64,000 nt of DNA from Pseudomonas subflava (GCF_023823685.1 NZ_JAMXBF010000011.1:1-64000), one strand, 5' to 3'. Counted from the first letter of the stretch, positions 37,740 through 49,087 are shown. Numbers and translations: made by a program. Notes: a model not told the origin generated them from the letters alone.

Positions 37740-38234
37740 CTATTCCAGCAGCAGCTGCATGAAGGTGAGGTCGAGCCAGCGCCCGAACTTGCAGCCCACC
37801 TGCGGCATCTGCCCGGTGATCTCGAACCCGAGGCGTCGGTGCAGGCCGATGGAGGCGGCATTCTCCGTCTCGATGGCGGCCACCATCACATGCAGGCCGG
37901 CGGCGCGGGCGCGCTCGATCAGCGCCTGCATCAGGGCGATGCCCAGCCCGCGGCCGCGCTGATCGCCACTCACATAGACCGAATGCTCCACGGTATGGCG
38001 AAAGCCCTCGATGCTGCGCCAGGTGCCGTAGCTGGCGTAGCCGAGCACGCCGCCGTCTGCGTCCTCCGTCACCAGCACCGGAAAGCCGGCGGCGCGGCGC
38101 TGGCTCAGCCAGGCCTGGCGATCGGCCAGGTCGACCAGGGTTTCGTTCCAGATCGCCGTGGTGTTCGCCACGGCGTCGTTGTAGATGGCGAGGATGGCGG
38201 GCAGGTCGGCCTCGCCGGCGTCGCGTATGTTCAT
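37740..38234 (-). CDS. GNAT N-acetyltransferase, phosphinothricin/methionine-sulfoximine type
   Basis: A 164-residue enzyme from ATG at 38234. It follows the Pat/MddA pattern closely: IRDAGEADLPAILAIYNDAVANTTAIWNE, the acetyl-CoA loop SVYVSGDQRGRGLGIALMQALIERA, and the C-terminal IETENAASIGLHRRLGFEITGQMPQVGCKFGRWLDLTFMQL. Related enzymes acetylate L-methionine sulfoximine/sulfone and phosphinothricin. It is convergent with the zinc-finger gene, 4 nt apart. Confidence 0.9.
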   Translation of the reverse strand: MNIRDAGEADLPAILAIYNDAVANTTAIWNETLVDLADRQAWLSQRRAAGFPVLVTEDADGGVLGYASYGTWRSIEGFRHTVEHSVYVSGDQRGRGLGIALMQALIERARAAGLHVMVAAIETENAASIGLHRRLGFEITGQMPQVGCKFGRWLDLTFMQLLLE

Positions 38235-38312
38235 GTCAGCTCCAGGGGCGCTCGGTCGGGCGAGCATACGCGCTCGCGGGGCCGGCGAGCAGTGCGTGCA
38301 TGGGTCCTGTCC

Positions 38313-39362
38313 TCAGGCCGAGCAGGTCTGCAGCCATTGCCGCGGGCTGGTATCGAACCAGCGGCGGAAGGCGCGGGAGAAGGCGCTGGTCTCGGAGTAG
38401 CCGAGCAGCGGCGCCAGTTCGCTGACCGGCAGGCGCCGGCGCAGGTAGTGCAGGGCCAGTTCGCGGCGCACCTGGTCGATGAGCGCTGAAAAGCACAGGT
38501 TCTGTTCGCGCAGGCGGCGCTGCAGCGCCGCCGGGGTCATGCCGAGGTGCGCGGCGATGTGCTCCAGCGCCGGCTCGCCCAGGGGCAGGGCGTCGCGCAC
38601 CAGGCCGCGGGCCTGGTCGACCAGGCATTGCTGGTGCTGCTGGCCGCCGAGGCGGGCGATGGCGTCCTGCACCAGCATCAGCAGCACCGGGTCGCGCTCG
38701 GGCATCGGTTGGTCGGCCAGGTCGCGCTTGGGGATCAGCAGGGCGTTGCACGGCTGATCGAACAGTATCGGCGCATCGAACACCGCCTGGTGCTCGCGCC
38801 AGCCTTCCGGTTTGCCGTGCTCCAACAGCACGGCGCGCGGCGCCCAGCTCGGGCCCAGCACGTGGCGCACCAGATTCAGCGCCATGCCCATGGTCAGCTC
38901 GGCGTCCTGGCGCTTGTCGAGGATCGCCGGATGGCGCACCTGATAGTCGAAGCGGTAGCACTCGCCGATATCCACCAGGCGGATCAGCGTGTCGTGCTGG
39001 TGATAGGGGAAGGCGCGGGCGAAGTTCTGCAGCGCCTGCTCCAGGCTGTCCGAGCACAGCCCGACATAGCCGAGCAGGCCGAGGGCGCGCGGCTGGAACT
39101 GCTGGCCGTAGCGCAGCCCGAAGTTGTCGCAGCCGGACTGGCTGGCCGCTTCCTCCAGCACCTTGCAGTAGTTGCTCAGGCTCAGGCTCAGCGTCGGATG
39201 CAGCAACAGGTCGGGATCGATGCCGGCCACGCCGAACACCCGTTCGGCATCGCCACCCTGCAGGCCGATGAAACGATCCAGTCCGCTGGCGGCGGCCGAC
39301 AGCACGCCGAGATTGCTCGGGGCATCGGTCATGGCCAGCGGATGTGGAATGTTCAGGGACAT
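38313..39362 (-). CDS. AraC-family regulator, probable ethanolamine-locus regulator
   Basis: A 349-residue regulator with an N-terminal arabinose-binding-like domain of the PF12625 type (residues ~25-210) and a C-terminal AraC DNA-binding domain with two helix-turn-helices (PALEHIAAHLGMTPAALQRRLREQNLCF and LPVSELAPLLGYSETSAFSRAFRRWFDTSPRQW). Divergent from eat across a 301-nt gap, it is the natural candidate to control eat-eutBC, though in P. aeruginosa an enhancer-binding protein does that job. Confidence 0.85.
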   Translation of the reverse strand: MSLNIPHPLAMTDAPSNLGVLSAAASGLDRFIGLQGGDAERVFGVAGIDPDLLLHPTLSLSLSNYCKVLEEAASQSGCDNFGLRYGQQFQPRALGLLGYVGLCSDSLEQALQNFARAFPYHQHDTLIRLVDIGECYRFDYQVRHPAILDKRQDAELTMGMALNLVRHVLGPSWAPRAVLLEHGKPEGWREHQAVFDAPILFDQPCNALLIPKRDLADQPMPERDPVLLMLVQDAIARLGGQQHQQCLVDQARGLVRDALPLGEPALEHIAAHLGMTPAALQRRLREQNLCFSALIDQVRRELALHYLRRRLPVSELAPLLGYSETSAFSRAFRRWFDTSPRQWLQTCSA

Positions 39363-39663
39363 GGACGGGGCGCGCCAGGGTGATGGGCAGGCAAAAGCAA
39401 TAGTCGTGCCCCGTCCTGAGAGGGCGCTACGTCAGCCAACGGACTTACCGCGCGGCGTGCTCCTGCATCGCCGTGGGGCGCGCTCGTGGCGCAATGCACG
39501 CATGTGGCGCAAAAGCCCGCCACAGAGCCCTCTACAGGCCTTGCAGCGACTTGACTCTGGAGCCGTGCGCGGACTTTGCAAGGTCAAGTCTCGGCCGGGG
39601 TTGGCTGGATATCCTCGCCGAGCGATCGACGTCTGACGTGGCTCTCACATCGAGGAATGGGCA
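39363..39663. promoter_or_regulatory. intergenic control region between araC-type gene and eat
   Basis: These 301 nt carry no gene I can support. A direct repeat GTGGCGCAA occurs at 39486-39494 and 39504-39512 (18-bp period), with a degenerate third copy near 39473; AraC-type proteins bind tandem half-sites of this sort. GAGGAATG just before 39664 supplies the eat ribosome binding site. I found no convincing -24/-12 promoter. Confidence 0.4.
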
Positions 39664-41028
39664 ATGACAACAACGACACTGAAACCGACCCTCGGCACCC
39701 TGCACCTGTGGGGCATCGCCGTGGGTCTGGTGATTTCCGGGGAATATTTTGGCTGGAGCTATGGCTGGGGCGTGGCGGGTACGCTGGGCTTCCTGGTCAC
39801 CACGCTGATGGTGGCGGCGATGTACAGCTGCTTCATCTTCAGTTTCACCGAGCTGACCACTGCAATACCGCACGCCGGTGGGCCCTTCGCCTACAGCCGC
39901 CGTGCCTTCGGCCCCACCGGCGGGATGATCGCCGGCATGGCCACCCTGATCGAATTCGTCTTCGCTCCGCCGGCCATCGCGATGGCCATCGGCGCCTACC
40001 TCAACGTGCAGTTCCCCGGGCTCGACCCGAAGCTGGCGGCGGTCGGTGCCTACCTCATCTTCATGACCCTCAATATCCTCGGCGTCAGCATCGCTGCCAC
40101 CTTCGAACTGGTGGTCACCGTGCTGGCGGTCGCCGAGCTGCTGGTATTCATGGGCGTGGTCGCGCCGGGCTTCAGCTTCAGCAACTTCGTGCTGGGTGGC
40201 TGGGCCGGTAGCGACGTATTCGGCATGCCGGCCATCGCCGGTATCTTCGCCGCGATTCCGTTCGCCATCTGGTTCTTCCTCGCCATCGAGGGTGCAGCCA
40301 TGGCCGCCGAGGAAGCCAAGGACCCGAAACGCACCATTCCGCGCGCCTATATCGCCGGCATCCTGACCCTGGTGTTCCTGGCCATGGGCGTGATGGTGAT
40401 GGCCGGAGGTGTGGGTGACTGGAAGGCCCTGTCCGGCATCAACGACCCGCTGCCGCAGGCGATGAAGACCGTGGTCGGCGAGAACTCCGGCTGGCTGCAC
40501 ATGCTGGTGTGGATCGGCCTGTTCGGCCTGGTCGCCAGCTTCCACGGCATCATCCTCGGCTACTCGCGACAGTTCTTCGCCCTGGCTCGCGCAGGCTACC
40601 TGCCGCCTGCCCTGGCCAAGCTGTCGCGCTTCCACACTCCGCACCGCGCCATCATCGCCGGTGGCCTGGTCGGCATCGCGGCGATCTACAGCGACGGCCT
40701 GATCGCCCTGCAGGGCATGAGCCTGACTGCGGCGATGATCACCATGAGCGTGTTCGGCGCCATCGTCATGTACATCATGAGCATGCTCAGCCTGTTCAAG
40801 CTGCGCAGGAGCGAGCCGCACCTGGAGCGTACCTTCAAGGCACCGGGGTACCCGGTGGTGCCGGGCATCGCCCTGGTCCTGGCGCTGGTTTGCCTGGCCG
40901 CGATGATCTGGTTTAACGGCACCATTGCCCTGCTGTTCCTCGGCCTGATGAGCATCGGCATGGTGTATTTCCTGCTGACCGGCGCCCAACGCGACGCCGT
41001 GCCGGCCGACGCTCTGCTGCAACCGTAA
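39664..41028 (+). CDS. eat: ethanolamine permease
   Basis: A 454-residue APC-superfamily transporter with 12 predicted membrane helices. N-terminal GTLHLWGIAVGLVISGEYFGWSYGWGVAGT and IPHAGGPFAYSRRAFGPTGGMIAG match the ethanolamine permease (Eat) subfamily, and the start is followed directly by eutB and eutC. It imports ethanolamine as carbon or nitrogen source. A GC-rich hairpin lies between it and eutB. Confidence 0.93.
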   Translation: MTTTTLKPTLGTLHLWGIAVGLVISGEYFGWSYGWGVAGTLGFLVTTLMVAAMYSCFIFSFTELTTAIPHAGGPFAYSRRAFGPTGGMIAGMATLIEFVFAPPAIAMAIGAYLNVQFPGLDPKLAAVGAYLIFMTLNILGVSIAATFELVVTVLAVAELLVFMGVVAPGFSFSNFVLGGWAGSDVFGMPAIAGIFAAIPFAIWFFLAIEGAAMAAEEAKDPKRTIPRAYIAGILTLVFLAMGVMVMAGGVGDWKALSGINDPLPQAMKTVVGENSGWLHMLVWIGLFGLVASFHGIILGYSRQFFALARAGYLPPALAKLSRFHTPHRAIIAGGLVGIAAIYSDGLIALQGMSLTAAMITMSVFGAIVMYIMSMLSLFKLRRSEPHLERTFKAPGYPVVPGIALVLALVCLAAMIWFNGTIALLFLGLMSIGMVYFLLTGAQRDAVPADALLQP

Positions 41029-41036
41029 TAGATCCA

Positions 41037-41058
41037 CGCCCGCCGGTGACGGCGGGCG
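41037..41058 (+). terminator. hairpin between eat and eutB, possible attenuator
   Basis: CGCCCGCC-GGTGAC-GGCGGGCG followed by CTTGTTTC. The stem is perfect but the T-tract is poor, so partial termination or transcript stabilisation are both possible. Confidence 0.5.
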
Positions 41059-41077
41059 CTTGTTTCAGGAGATACCC

Positions 41078-42472
41078 ATGGCCAGTTTCAGTCATGCCGT
41101 CGGCCATCACACCTGGCGCTTCGACAGCCTGCGCGAGGTCATGGCCAAGGCCAGCCCGGCGCGCTCCGGCGACTACCTGGCCGGCGTGGCCGCCAGCAGC
41201 GATGCCGAGCGCGTCGCCGCACAGATGGCCCTGGCCAACATCCCGCTCAAGCACTTCCTGAGCGAGGCACTGATTCCCTACGAAGACGACGAGATCACCC
41301 GGCTGATCATCGACACTCATGACGCGGCGGCCTTCGCCCCGGTCGCCCACCTGACCGTCGGCGGCTTCCGCGACTGGCTGCTCGGCGAGCGCGCCGACGA
41401 GGCCAGCCTGCGCGCCCTGGCGCCGGGGCTGACGCCGGAGATGGTGGCGGCGGTGTCGAAGATCATGCGCGTGCAGGACCTGATCCTGGTGGCGCAGAAG
41501 ATTCGCGTGGTCACCCGTTTTCGCAACACCATGGGCCTGCGTGGGCGCATGTCGACGCGCCTACAGCCCAACCACCCGACCGACGATCCGTCCGGCATCG
41601 CCGCCAGCATTCTCGACGGCCTGCTGTACGGCAACGGCGATGCCATGTTCGGCATCAACCCGGCCACCGACAGCCTGGGCGCGCTGACCGATCTGCTGAA
41701 GATGCTCGACGCGATCATCCAGCGTTACGAGATTCCTACCCAGGCCTGCGTGCTGACCCACGTCACCAGCTCCATCGCCGCCATCGAGCGCGGCGCGCCG
41801 GTGGACCTGGTGTTCCAGTCCATTGCCGGCACCGAGGCGGCCAACGCCGGCTTCGGCATCACCCTGCAGGTGCTGCAGGAAGGCTACGAGGCCGGGCTGT
41901 CGCAGAAGCGTGGGACACTGGGCGACAACCTGATGTACTTCGAGACCGGCCAGGGCAGTGCGCTGTCGGCCAACGCCCACCATGGCGTCGACCAGCAGAC
42001 CTGCGAGGTGCGCGCCTACGCGGTGGCGCGCCATTACAAACCGTTCCTGGTGAATACCGTGGTCGGTTTCATCGGCCCCGAGTACCTGTACAACGGCAAG
42101 CAGATCATCCGCGCCGGCCTGGAAGACCACTTCTGCGGCAAGCTGCTCGGCGTGCCGATGGGCTGCGACATCTGCTACACCAACCATGCCGAGGCCGACC
42201 AAGACGACATGGATACCCTGTTGACCCTGCTCGGTGCGGCCGGCATCAACTTCATCATGGGCATCCCCGGTTCCGACGACGTGATGCTCAACTACCAGAC
42301 CACCTCGTTCCACGATGCGCTGTACGCCCGCCAGCTGCTCGGCCTGCGCCCGGCGCCGGAGTTCGAACAGTGGCTGGAGCGCATGAACATCCTGCACCAG
42401 CAGGGCGGCCGCCTGCGCCTCGGCGACCCGGTGCCGCCGGCCTTCCGCAATGCCCTGGCGCAGCTGGGGTAG
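41078..42472 (+). CDS. eutB: ethanolamine ammonia-lyase large subunit
   Basis: A 464-residue adenosylcobalamin-dependent TIM-barrel subunit. ATG 41078 is preferred (CAGGAGATACCC upstream) over one 18 nt earlier. Conserved segments include RLQPNHPTDDPSGIAASILDGLLYGNGDAMFGINPATDS, QSIAGTEAANAGFGI and MGCDICYTNHAEADQDDMD. With EutC it splits ethanolamine into acetaldehyde and ammonia. There are no microcompartment genes here, typical of the simple Pseudomonas eut system. Confidence 0.97.
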   Translation: MASFSHAVGHHTWRFDSLREVMAKASPARSGDYLAGVAASSDAERVAAQMALANIPLKHFLSEALIPYEDDEITRLIIDTHDAAAFAPVAHLTVGGFRDWLLGERADEASLRALAPGLTPEMVAAVSKIMRVQDLILVAQKIRVVTRFRNTMGLRGRMSTRLQPNHPTDDPSGIAASILDGLLYGNGDAMFGINPATDSLGALTDLLKMLDAIIQRYEIPTQACVLTHVTSSIAAIERGAPVDLVFQSIAGTEAANAGFGITLQVLQEGYEAGLSQKRGTLGDNLMYFETGQGSALSANAHHGVDQQTCEVRAYAVARHYKPFLVNTVVGFIGPEYLYNGKQIIRAGLEDHFCGKLLGVPMGCDICYTNHAEADQDDMDTLLTLLGAAGINFIMGIPGSDDVMLNYQTTSFHDALYARQLLGLRPAPEFEQWLERMNILHQQGGRLRLGDPVPPAFRNALAQLG

Positions 42473-42497
42473 GGGCATGTCCACCTGTGTGCTCCAG

Positions 42498-42550
42498 GTA
42501 GGGTGCGCCATGCGCACCGGTGGCGAGGCGGTGCGCACGGCGCACCCTAC
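42498..42550. repeat. GTAGGGTGCGCC-type palindrome between eutB and eutC
   Basis: Nearly perfect 23-bp arms (GTAGGGTGCGCCATGCGCACCG and CGGTGCGCACGGCGCACCCTAC) around a short loop. It is inserted between the genes for two subunits of one enzyme. Confidence 0.85.
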
Positions 42551-42607
42551 GGAGTGGCCGTGCAGGGGCGGGTGTCACCCGAGCAGGCGCGGCACAAGGA
42601 GTTGCTG

Positions 42608-43429
42608 ATGAACGATGACCAGTCGCCGAGCGGCGCCATCGACAACCCCTGGCAGGCGCTGCGCCGCCTGACCCCGGCGCGCATCGCCCTCGGCCGTGCC
42701 GGCACCAGCCTGCCCACTGGCGCGCAGCTGGACTTCCAGTTCGCCCACGCCCAGGCGCGCGACGCCGTGCACCTGCCGCTGGACGCCGACGAGCTGGCCG
42801 CAGGTTTGACCGAACGCGGCCACCAGGTACTGCAGTTGCACAGCGCGGCGGCGGACCGCCATACCTACCTGCAGCGCCCCGACCTGGGTCGGCGCCTGGA
42901 CGCCGCCTCGGTGCAGACCCTGCGTGATTATCCGCATGCCCATCCCGGTGGTTACGACCTGGCCGTGGTGATCGCCGACGGCCTCTCGGCCCTGGCCGTG
43001 CAGCGCCACAGCCTGGCCTTCCTCGACCGCTGGCAGCAGCAGGCCAGCGAGGATGGCTGGACCCTGGCGCCGATCTGCCTGGTGCGCCAGGGCAGGGTGG
43101 CGGTGGCTGACGAAGTGGCCGAACTGCTCGGCGCGAAGATGGTGGTGATCCTGATCGGCGAGCGTCCGGGGCTGAGCTCGCCGGACAGCCTCGGCCTGTA
43201 CTTCACCTATGCGCCGAAGGTCGGCCTGACCGACGCCTTTCGCAACTGCATCTCCAACGTGCGCCTGGAGGGTCTGAGCTACGGCCTGGCCGCGCACAAG
43301 CTGCTGTACCTGATGCGCGAGGCCGGGCGCCGCAAGCTGTCGGGCGTGAGCCTCAAGGACGAGGCGGAAGTGCTCAGCCTGGAAGGCGAGGCGCCTGCCG
43401 CCATCGGCAATTTCCTGGTCGGCGACTAA
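42608..43429 (+). CDS. eutC: ethanolamine ammonia-lyase small subunit
   Basis: A 273-residue subunit from ATG at 42608 with AAGGAG upstream. Conserved segments are [60 protein letters not shown] and the cobalamin-contact region [30 protein letters not shown]. The subunit supplies part of the B12-binding site. It is 135 nt from eutB because of the palindrome, unusual for a subunit pair. Confidence 0.96.
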   Translation: MNDDQSPSGAIDNPWQALRRLTPARIALGRAGTSLPTGAQLDFQFAHAQARDAVHLPLDADELAAGLTERGHQVLQLHSAAADRHTYLQRPDLGRRLDAASVQTLRDYPHAHPGGYDLAVVIADGLSALAVQRHSLAFLDRWQQQASEDGWTLAPICLVRQGRVAVADEVAELLGAKMVVILIGERPGLSSPDSLGLYFTYAPKVGLTDAFRNCISNVRLEGLSYGLAAHKLLYLMREAGRRKLSGVSLKDEAEVLSLEGEAPAAIGNFLVGD

Positions 43430-43450
43430 ACAGGTCGAGGCCGTCGACTG

Positions 43451-44230
<780 letters not shown>

Positions 44231-44376
44231 TCATGGCACTGCGCGCATGGCGCAGGAAGCGGGCGTCATAGGCGACGAACCCGTCTGGAATAGGGCGCAC
44301 GGCCATGCCGGCGCTAGGCCGTGCATGGTAAGGGCGTGATCCGCTCGTGCCTACCCGCGAGTAGGGCGACCTTGGT

Positions 44377-45075
44377 CTAGATCGCCACCAGCCCGCGTAC
44401 CCCATCGGCCTCCATGGTCTCGCCACGGCCCTGCTGGACGATCTCGCCGCGGCTCATCACCAGGTACTGGTCGGCCAGCTCGGCGGCGAAGTCGTAGAAC
44501 TGCTCGACCAGCAGGATGGCCATGTCGCCGCGCTCGGCGAGTTTGCGGATGACCACGCCGATCTCCTTGATCACCGAAGGCTGGATGCCTTCGGTGGGCT
44601 CGTCGAGGATCAGCAGGCGCGGCTTGCTGGCCAGCGCGCGGCCGATGGCCAGCTGTTGCTGCTGGCCGCCGGAGAGGTCGCCGCCACGGCGCTGCTTCAT
44701 CTCGCGCAGCACCGGGAACAGCTCGTAGATGAACTCGGGTACGGTCTTGGCCTCGCTGGCGCCAAAACGCGACAGGCCCATCAGCAGGTTCTCTTCCACG
44801 GTCAGGCGCGGAAATATCTCGCGGCCCTGCGGCACATAGGCGATGCCGGCGTGCACGCGCTGGTGCGGCTTGTGGCCGTTGATGGTCTGGCCCTCCCAGG
44901 CGATGCTGCCTTCCTTGGCCGGGATCAGGCCCATCAGGCATTTCAGCAGGGTGGTCTTGCCCACGCCGTTGCGGCCGAGCAGGCAGGTGACTTCGCCGAT
45001 CTTCGCCTCGAAGCTCAGGCCGCGCAGGATGTGGCTGCCGCCGTAGTACTGGTGAAGCTGTTGGACTTGCAGCAT
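44377..45075 (-). CDS. urtE: urea ABC transporter ATP-binding subunit UrtE
   Basis: A 232-residue LivF-type ATPase from ATG at 45075 (MLQVQQLHQYYGGSHIL). Walker A GRNGVGKTT, signature LSGGQQQQL, Walker B LLILDEPTEGIQP. Last gene of the urea importer operon. It is cut off from urtD by about 195 nt of repeat DNA, although the two ATPases normally adjoin. Confidence 0.96.
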   Translation of the reverse strand: MLQVQQLHQYYGGSHILRGLSFEAKIGEVTCLLGRNGVGKTTLLKCLMGLIPAKEGSIAWEGQTINGHKPHQRVHAGIAYVPQGREIFPRLTVEENLLMGLSRFGASEAKTVPEFIYELFPVLREMKQRRGGDLSGGQQQQLAIGRALASKPRLLILDEPTEGIQPSVIKEIGVVIRKLAERGDMAILLVEQFYDFAAELADQYLVMSRGEIVQQGRGETMEADGVRGLVAI

Positions 45076-45095
45076 GGATTTGGTCCTTGTCTGAT

Positions 45096-45194
45096 CGTGC
45101 CCACGCTTTGTATGGGCATGCATCTGGCGACGCTCTGCGTCGCTGGGACGCGGAGCGTCCCGGGAAGGGTTCCCACGCCGGAGCGTGGGAACCA
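45096..45194. repeat. GACGCTCTGCGTC/GGGACGCGGAGCGTCCC palindrome cluster
   Basis: Successive hairpins: GCGACGCTCTGCGTCGC, GGGACGC-GGA-GCGTCCC and GGTTCCCACGC-CGGA-GCGTGGGAACC. A typical pseudomonad extragenic palindrome family, here between urtE and urtD. Confidence 0.75.
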
Positions 45195-45211
45195 TCGGAA
45201 TCCTGTGTATG

Positions 45212-45265
45212 GGTGCGCACGGCGCACCCTACGGGGCCATGCCGGTAGGGTGCGCCGTGCGCACC
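45212..45265. repeat. GTAGGGTGCGCC-type palindrome between urtE and urtD
   Basis: Perfect 21-bp inverted arms (45212-45232 and 45245-45265) built on GGTGCGCACGGCGCACCCTA. It ends 5 nt before the last base of urtD. Confidence 0.85.
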
Positions 45266-45270
45266 GCTGA

Positions 45271-46118
<848 letters not shown>

Positions 46119-46122
<4 letters not shown>

Positions 46123-47210
46123 TGGTCCTTCTCCTTGCGCAGCAGTCCTATGACCCCTTTGGGCAGGAACAGGGTGATGACGATGAACAGTGCGCCCAGG
46201 GCGAACAGCCAGTACTCGGGGAAGGCCACGGTGAACCAGCTCTTCATGCCGTTGACCAGACCAGCGCCGAGCAGCGGGCCGATCAGGGTGCCGCGGCCGC
46301 CGAGGGCGACCCAGATGGCGGCCTCGATGGAGTTGGTCGGCGACATTTCGCTGGGGTTGATGATGCCCACCTGCGGCACGTACAGCGCGCCAGCCAGGCC
46401 GCACAGCACCGCGCTCAACACCCAGATAAACAGCTTGTAGCCGCGCGGATCGTAGCCGCAGAACATCAGGCGGTTCTCCGCATCGCGCAGCGCCGTCAGC
46501 ACCCGGCCGAACTTGCTGCGTGCCAGGGCGAAGCCCAGCGCCAGGCTACCGACCAGCAGCAGTACGGTGCAGAAGAACAGGAAGGCGCGAGTGCCCGGCG
46601 CGGTGATGTCGAAGCCGAGAATCGTGCGGAAGTTGGTGAAGCCGTTGTTGCCGCCGAAGCCGGTCTCGTTGCGGAAGAACAGCAGCATGCCGGCAAAGGT
46701 CAGCGCCTGAGTCATGATCGAGAAATACACGCCCTTGATCCGCGAGCGGAAGGCGAAGAAGCCGAACACCAGGGCCAGCAGGCCGGGTGCCAGCACCACG
46801 AGGCACATGGCCCAGAGGAAGTTGCTGGTGCCGTACCAGTACCAGGGCAGCTCGCTCCAGGCGAGGAAGCTCATGAAGGCCGGCAGACCATCCCCCGCGC
46901 TTTGACGCATGAGATACATGCCCATGGCGTAGCCGCCGAGGGCGAAGAACAGGCCGTGGCCGAGCGAGAGCATGCCGGCGTAGCCCCAGACCAGATCGAG
47001 TGCCAGAGCGACTATGGCGTAGCAGAGGATTTTGCCGACCAGGGTCAGGCCATAGGCGGAGACGTGCAGGGCGTTGTCCGCCGGCAGCAGGTGCAGCAGC
47101 GGCATGGCCAGCAGGGCGATCAGTACCAGGCCGAGCACGGCCAGCGACGCCTTTGGCCCCAGCTTCGCCGTGGCGCGGGCAAGCAACGTTTGATTGAGTG
47201 CTTGAGTCAT
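46119..47210 (-). CDS. urtC: urea ABC transporter permease UrtC
   Basis: A 363-residue LivM-type permease with about 9-10 membrane helices. GYAGMLSLGHGLFFALGGYAMGMYLM is the conserved core, and GALYVPQVGIINPSEMSPTNSIEAAIWVALGGRGTLIGPLLGA is diagnostic of urea transporters. It overlaps urtB by 1 nt and urtD by 4 nt. Confidence 0.96.
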
Positions 47211-48781
47211 CAGTCGATCACCCGTCCTTTCAGTGCGAAGAGGCCTTGCGGACGTTTCTGGATGAACAGAATGATCAACGCGAGGATCAGGATCTTGCCG
47301 AGCACGGCGCCGATCTGCGGCTCCAGCAGTTTGTTGGCGATGCCCAGGCCGAAGGCGGCCAGCACGCTACCGGCGAGTTGGCCGACGCCGCCGAGCACCA
47401 CCACCAGGAAGGAGTCGATGATGTAGCTCTGGCCCAGGTCCGGGCCGACGTTGCCGATCTGCGACAGGGCCACACCACCGAGGCCGGCGATGCCGGAGCC
47501 GAGGCCGAAGGCGAGCATGTCCACCCGCCCGGTCGGCACGCCGCAGCAGGCCGCCATGTTGCGGTTCTGCGTCACGGCGCGGACGTTGAGGCCGAGGCGG
47601 GTCTTGTTCAGCAGCAGCCAGGTCAATGCCACCACGAACAGGGCGAAGCCGATGATCACCATGCGGCTGTAGGGCAGTACCAGGTTGGGCAGCACCTGCA
47701 CGCCGCCGGACAGCCAGCCCGGGTTGGCGACTTCGACGTTTTGCGCGCCGAAGATCACCCGCACCGCCTGGATCAGGATCAGGCTGATGCCCCAGGTCGC
47801 CAGCAGGGTTTCCAGCGGCCGGCCGTAGAGGTGGCGGATCACCGTGCGCTCCAGCGCCATGCCGATGGCGGCAGTGACGAAGAAGGCCACCGGCAGGGCG
47901 GCAAGCGGGTAGAGGGCGAGGTAGCCGGGGGCGAAATTCTGGAAGGCGATCTGCACCATGTAGGTGGTGTAGGCGCCGAGCATCAGCATCTCGCCGTGGG
48001 CCATGTTGATCACCCCGAGCAGGCCGAAGGTGATGGCGAGACCCAGGGCGGCCAGCAGCAGGATCGAGCCGAGGCTAAGGCCGCTGAAGGCCTGGCCGAG
48101 CAGCTCGCCGACCAGCAGGCGGCGCTTGACCTGGGCCAGGCTGGTCTCGGCGGCGGTACGGACCGCGGCGTCGCTTTCCACGCCTTCGGCCAGAAGGCCT
48201 TCCAGGCGCGTGCGGGCCAGCGGGTCGCCGCTTTCGCCGAGCAGGCGCACGGCGCTCAGGCGTACGGCCGGGTCGGGGTCGACCAACTGCAGGTTGGCCA
48301 GCGCCAGCGCCAAGGCGGCGCGCACGGCCTTGTCCTGTTCGGCGGCCACCTGGGCGTTAAGCAGGGATAGCTGGCTGGGCTTGGCCTTCTTCTGCAGCTC
48401 CTGAGCCGCCGCCAGACGCTGGGCCGGTTCGGCGGAAAGCAGCTGCTGCGCGGCTTGGGCGTTGGCCAGCAGGCCGCGCAGGCGGTTGTTCAGGCGCAGC
48501 GTCTTCGGCGTGCCGTCGGCGACGACCTGGCCTTCGGCGGCTTGCCAGCTGCCGTCGACTTTCAGGAACGCCGTTTTGCCGGCACCGACGCCGACGCGAC
48601 CCTGCTGCAGGGCATCGAGCAGCGCCTGGCGGGCGGGATCGGGTTGTGCGGCCCAGCTCTCGAGGAGCTTGGCCTGCTTGGCCGGGCTGGCGGCGACGAA
48701 GTCGGCGGCCTCTCCGGCGTGGGCGGTCAGCGGCAGCAGCAGCGCCAGTGACAGCAGGATTCGGTAAAGGGCAGTGGGCAT
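47210..48781 (-). CDS. urtB: urea ABC transporter permease UrtB
   Basis: A 523-residue LivH-type permease from ATG at 48781 with AAGGA upstream. It has a cleavable signal peptide (LTAHAGEA) and a ~200-residue periplasmic helical N-domain with HEAT-like repeats (VRAALALALANLQLVDPDPAVRLSAVRLLGESGD), then the permease core (GLSLGSILLLAALGLAITFGLLGVINMAHGEMLMLGAYTTY). The long N-domain is usual for proteobacterial UrtB and absent from amino-acid LivH. Confidence 0.96.
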   Translation of the reverse strand: MPTALYRILLSLALLLPLTAHAGEAADFVAASPAKQAKLLESWAAQPDPARQALLDALQQGRVGVGAGKTAFLKVDGSWQAAEGQVVADGTPKTLRLNNRLRGLLANAQAAQQLLSAEPAQRLAAAQELQKKAKPSQLSLLNAQVAAEQDKAVRAALALALANLQLVDPDPAVRLSAVRLLGESGDPLARTRLEGLLAEGVESDAAVRTAAETSLAQVKRRLLVGELLGQAFSGLSLGSILLLAALGLAITFGLLGVINMAHGEMLMLGAYTTYMVQIAFQNFAPGYLALYPLAALPVAFFVTAAIGMALERTVIRHLYGRPLETLLATWGISLILIQAVRVIFGAQNVEVANPGWLSGGVQVLPNLVLPYSRMVIIGFALFVVALTWLLLNKTRLGLNVRAVTQNRNMAACCGVPTGRVDMLAFGLGSGIAGLGGVALSQIGNVGPDLGQSYIIDSFLVVVLGGVGQLAGSVLAAFGLGIANKLLEPQIGAVLGKILILALIILFIQKRPQGLFALKGRVID

Positions 48782-48810
48782 ACGAAAGGTCCTTGGGTAC
48801 GCCGGGACAA

Positions 48811-49087
48811 GCCCTCTCCCATTCATGGGGGAGGACCGGGAGAGGGCCTGATCTGGCGAACCCTCTTCCCGGCCCTCGCCCGCGAGGCGGGAGAGGGGGA
48901 AACCGTAGCCCGGATGCAATCCGGGGCGGCGATTCCCGGATGGCATCCGGGCTACGAACAGCCTCTCCCCCGGCCCCTCTCCCGTGAACGGGAGAGGGGA
49001 GGGAAACGCCCCGGCATTGCTGAGGTGTAGCAAGCAACACCAGGCCGTTCCCTCTCCCACTGGTGGGAGAGGGCTAGGGAGAGGGGC
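48811..49087. repeat. cluster of palindromic repeats between urtB and urtA
   Basis: Nearly the whole 311-nt gap consists of hairpins: GCCCTCTCCC/GGGAGAGGGC, CCCTCTTCCC/GGGAGAGGG, the GTAGCCCGGAT element, CCCCTCTCCCG-TGAA-CGGGAGAGGGG, and CCCTCTCCCAC-TGG-TGGGAGAGGG. No gene or promoter is evident in it. These may shape relative expression of urtA and urtBCDE. Confidence 0.8.
48905..48955. repeat. GTAGCCCGGAT inverted repeat, second full copy
   Basis: Arms GTAGCCCGGATGCAATCCGG and CCCGGATGGCATCCGGGCTAC; the same family as 4901-4962, nested inside the urtB-urtA repeat cluster. Confidence 0.8.

Noticed and set aside
39363..39663. Sigma54 promoter for eat
   Set aside because: TGGCGCAATGCACGC has the GG-N10-GC spacing but a poor -12 element, and the same bases form part of a direct repeat.
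44297..44324. Terminator after urtE
   Set aside because: GCACGGCC/GGCCGTGC makes an 8-bp stem but the loop is 12 nt and no T-tract follows on the urtE strand.
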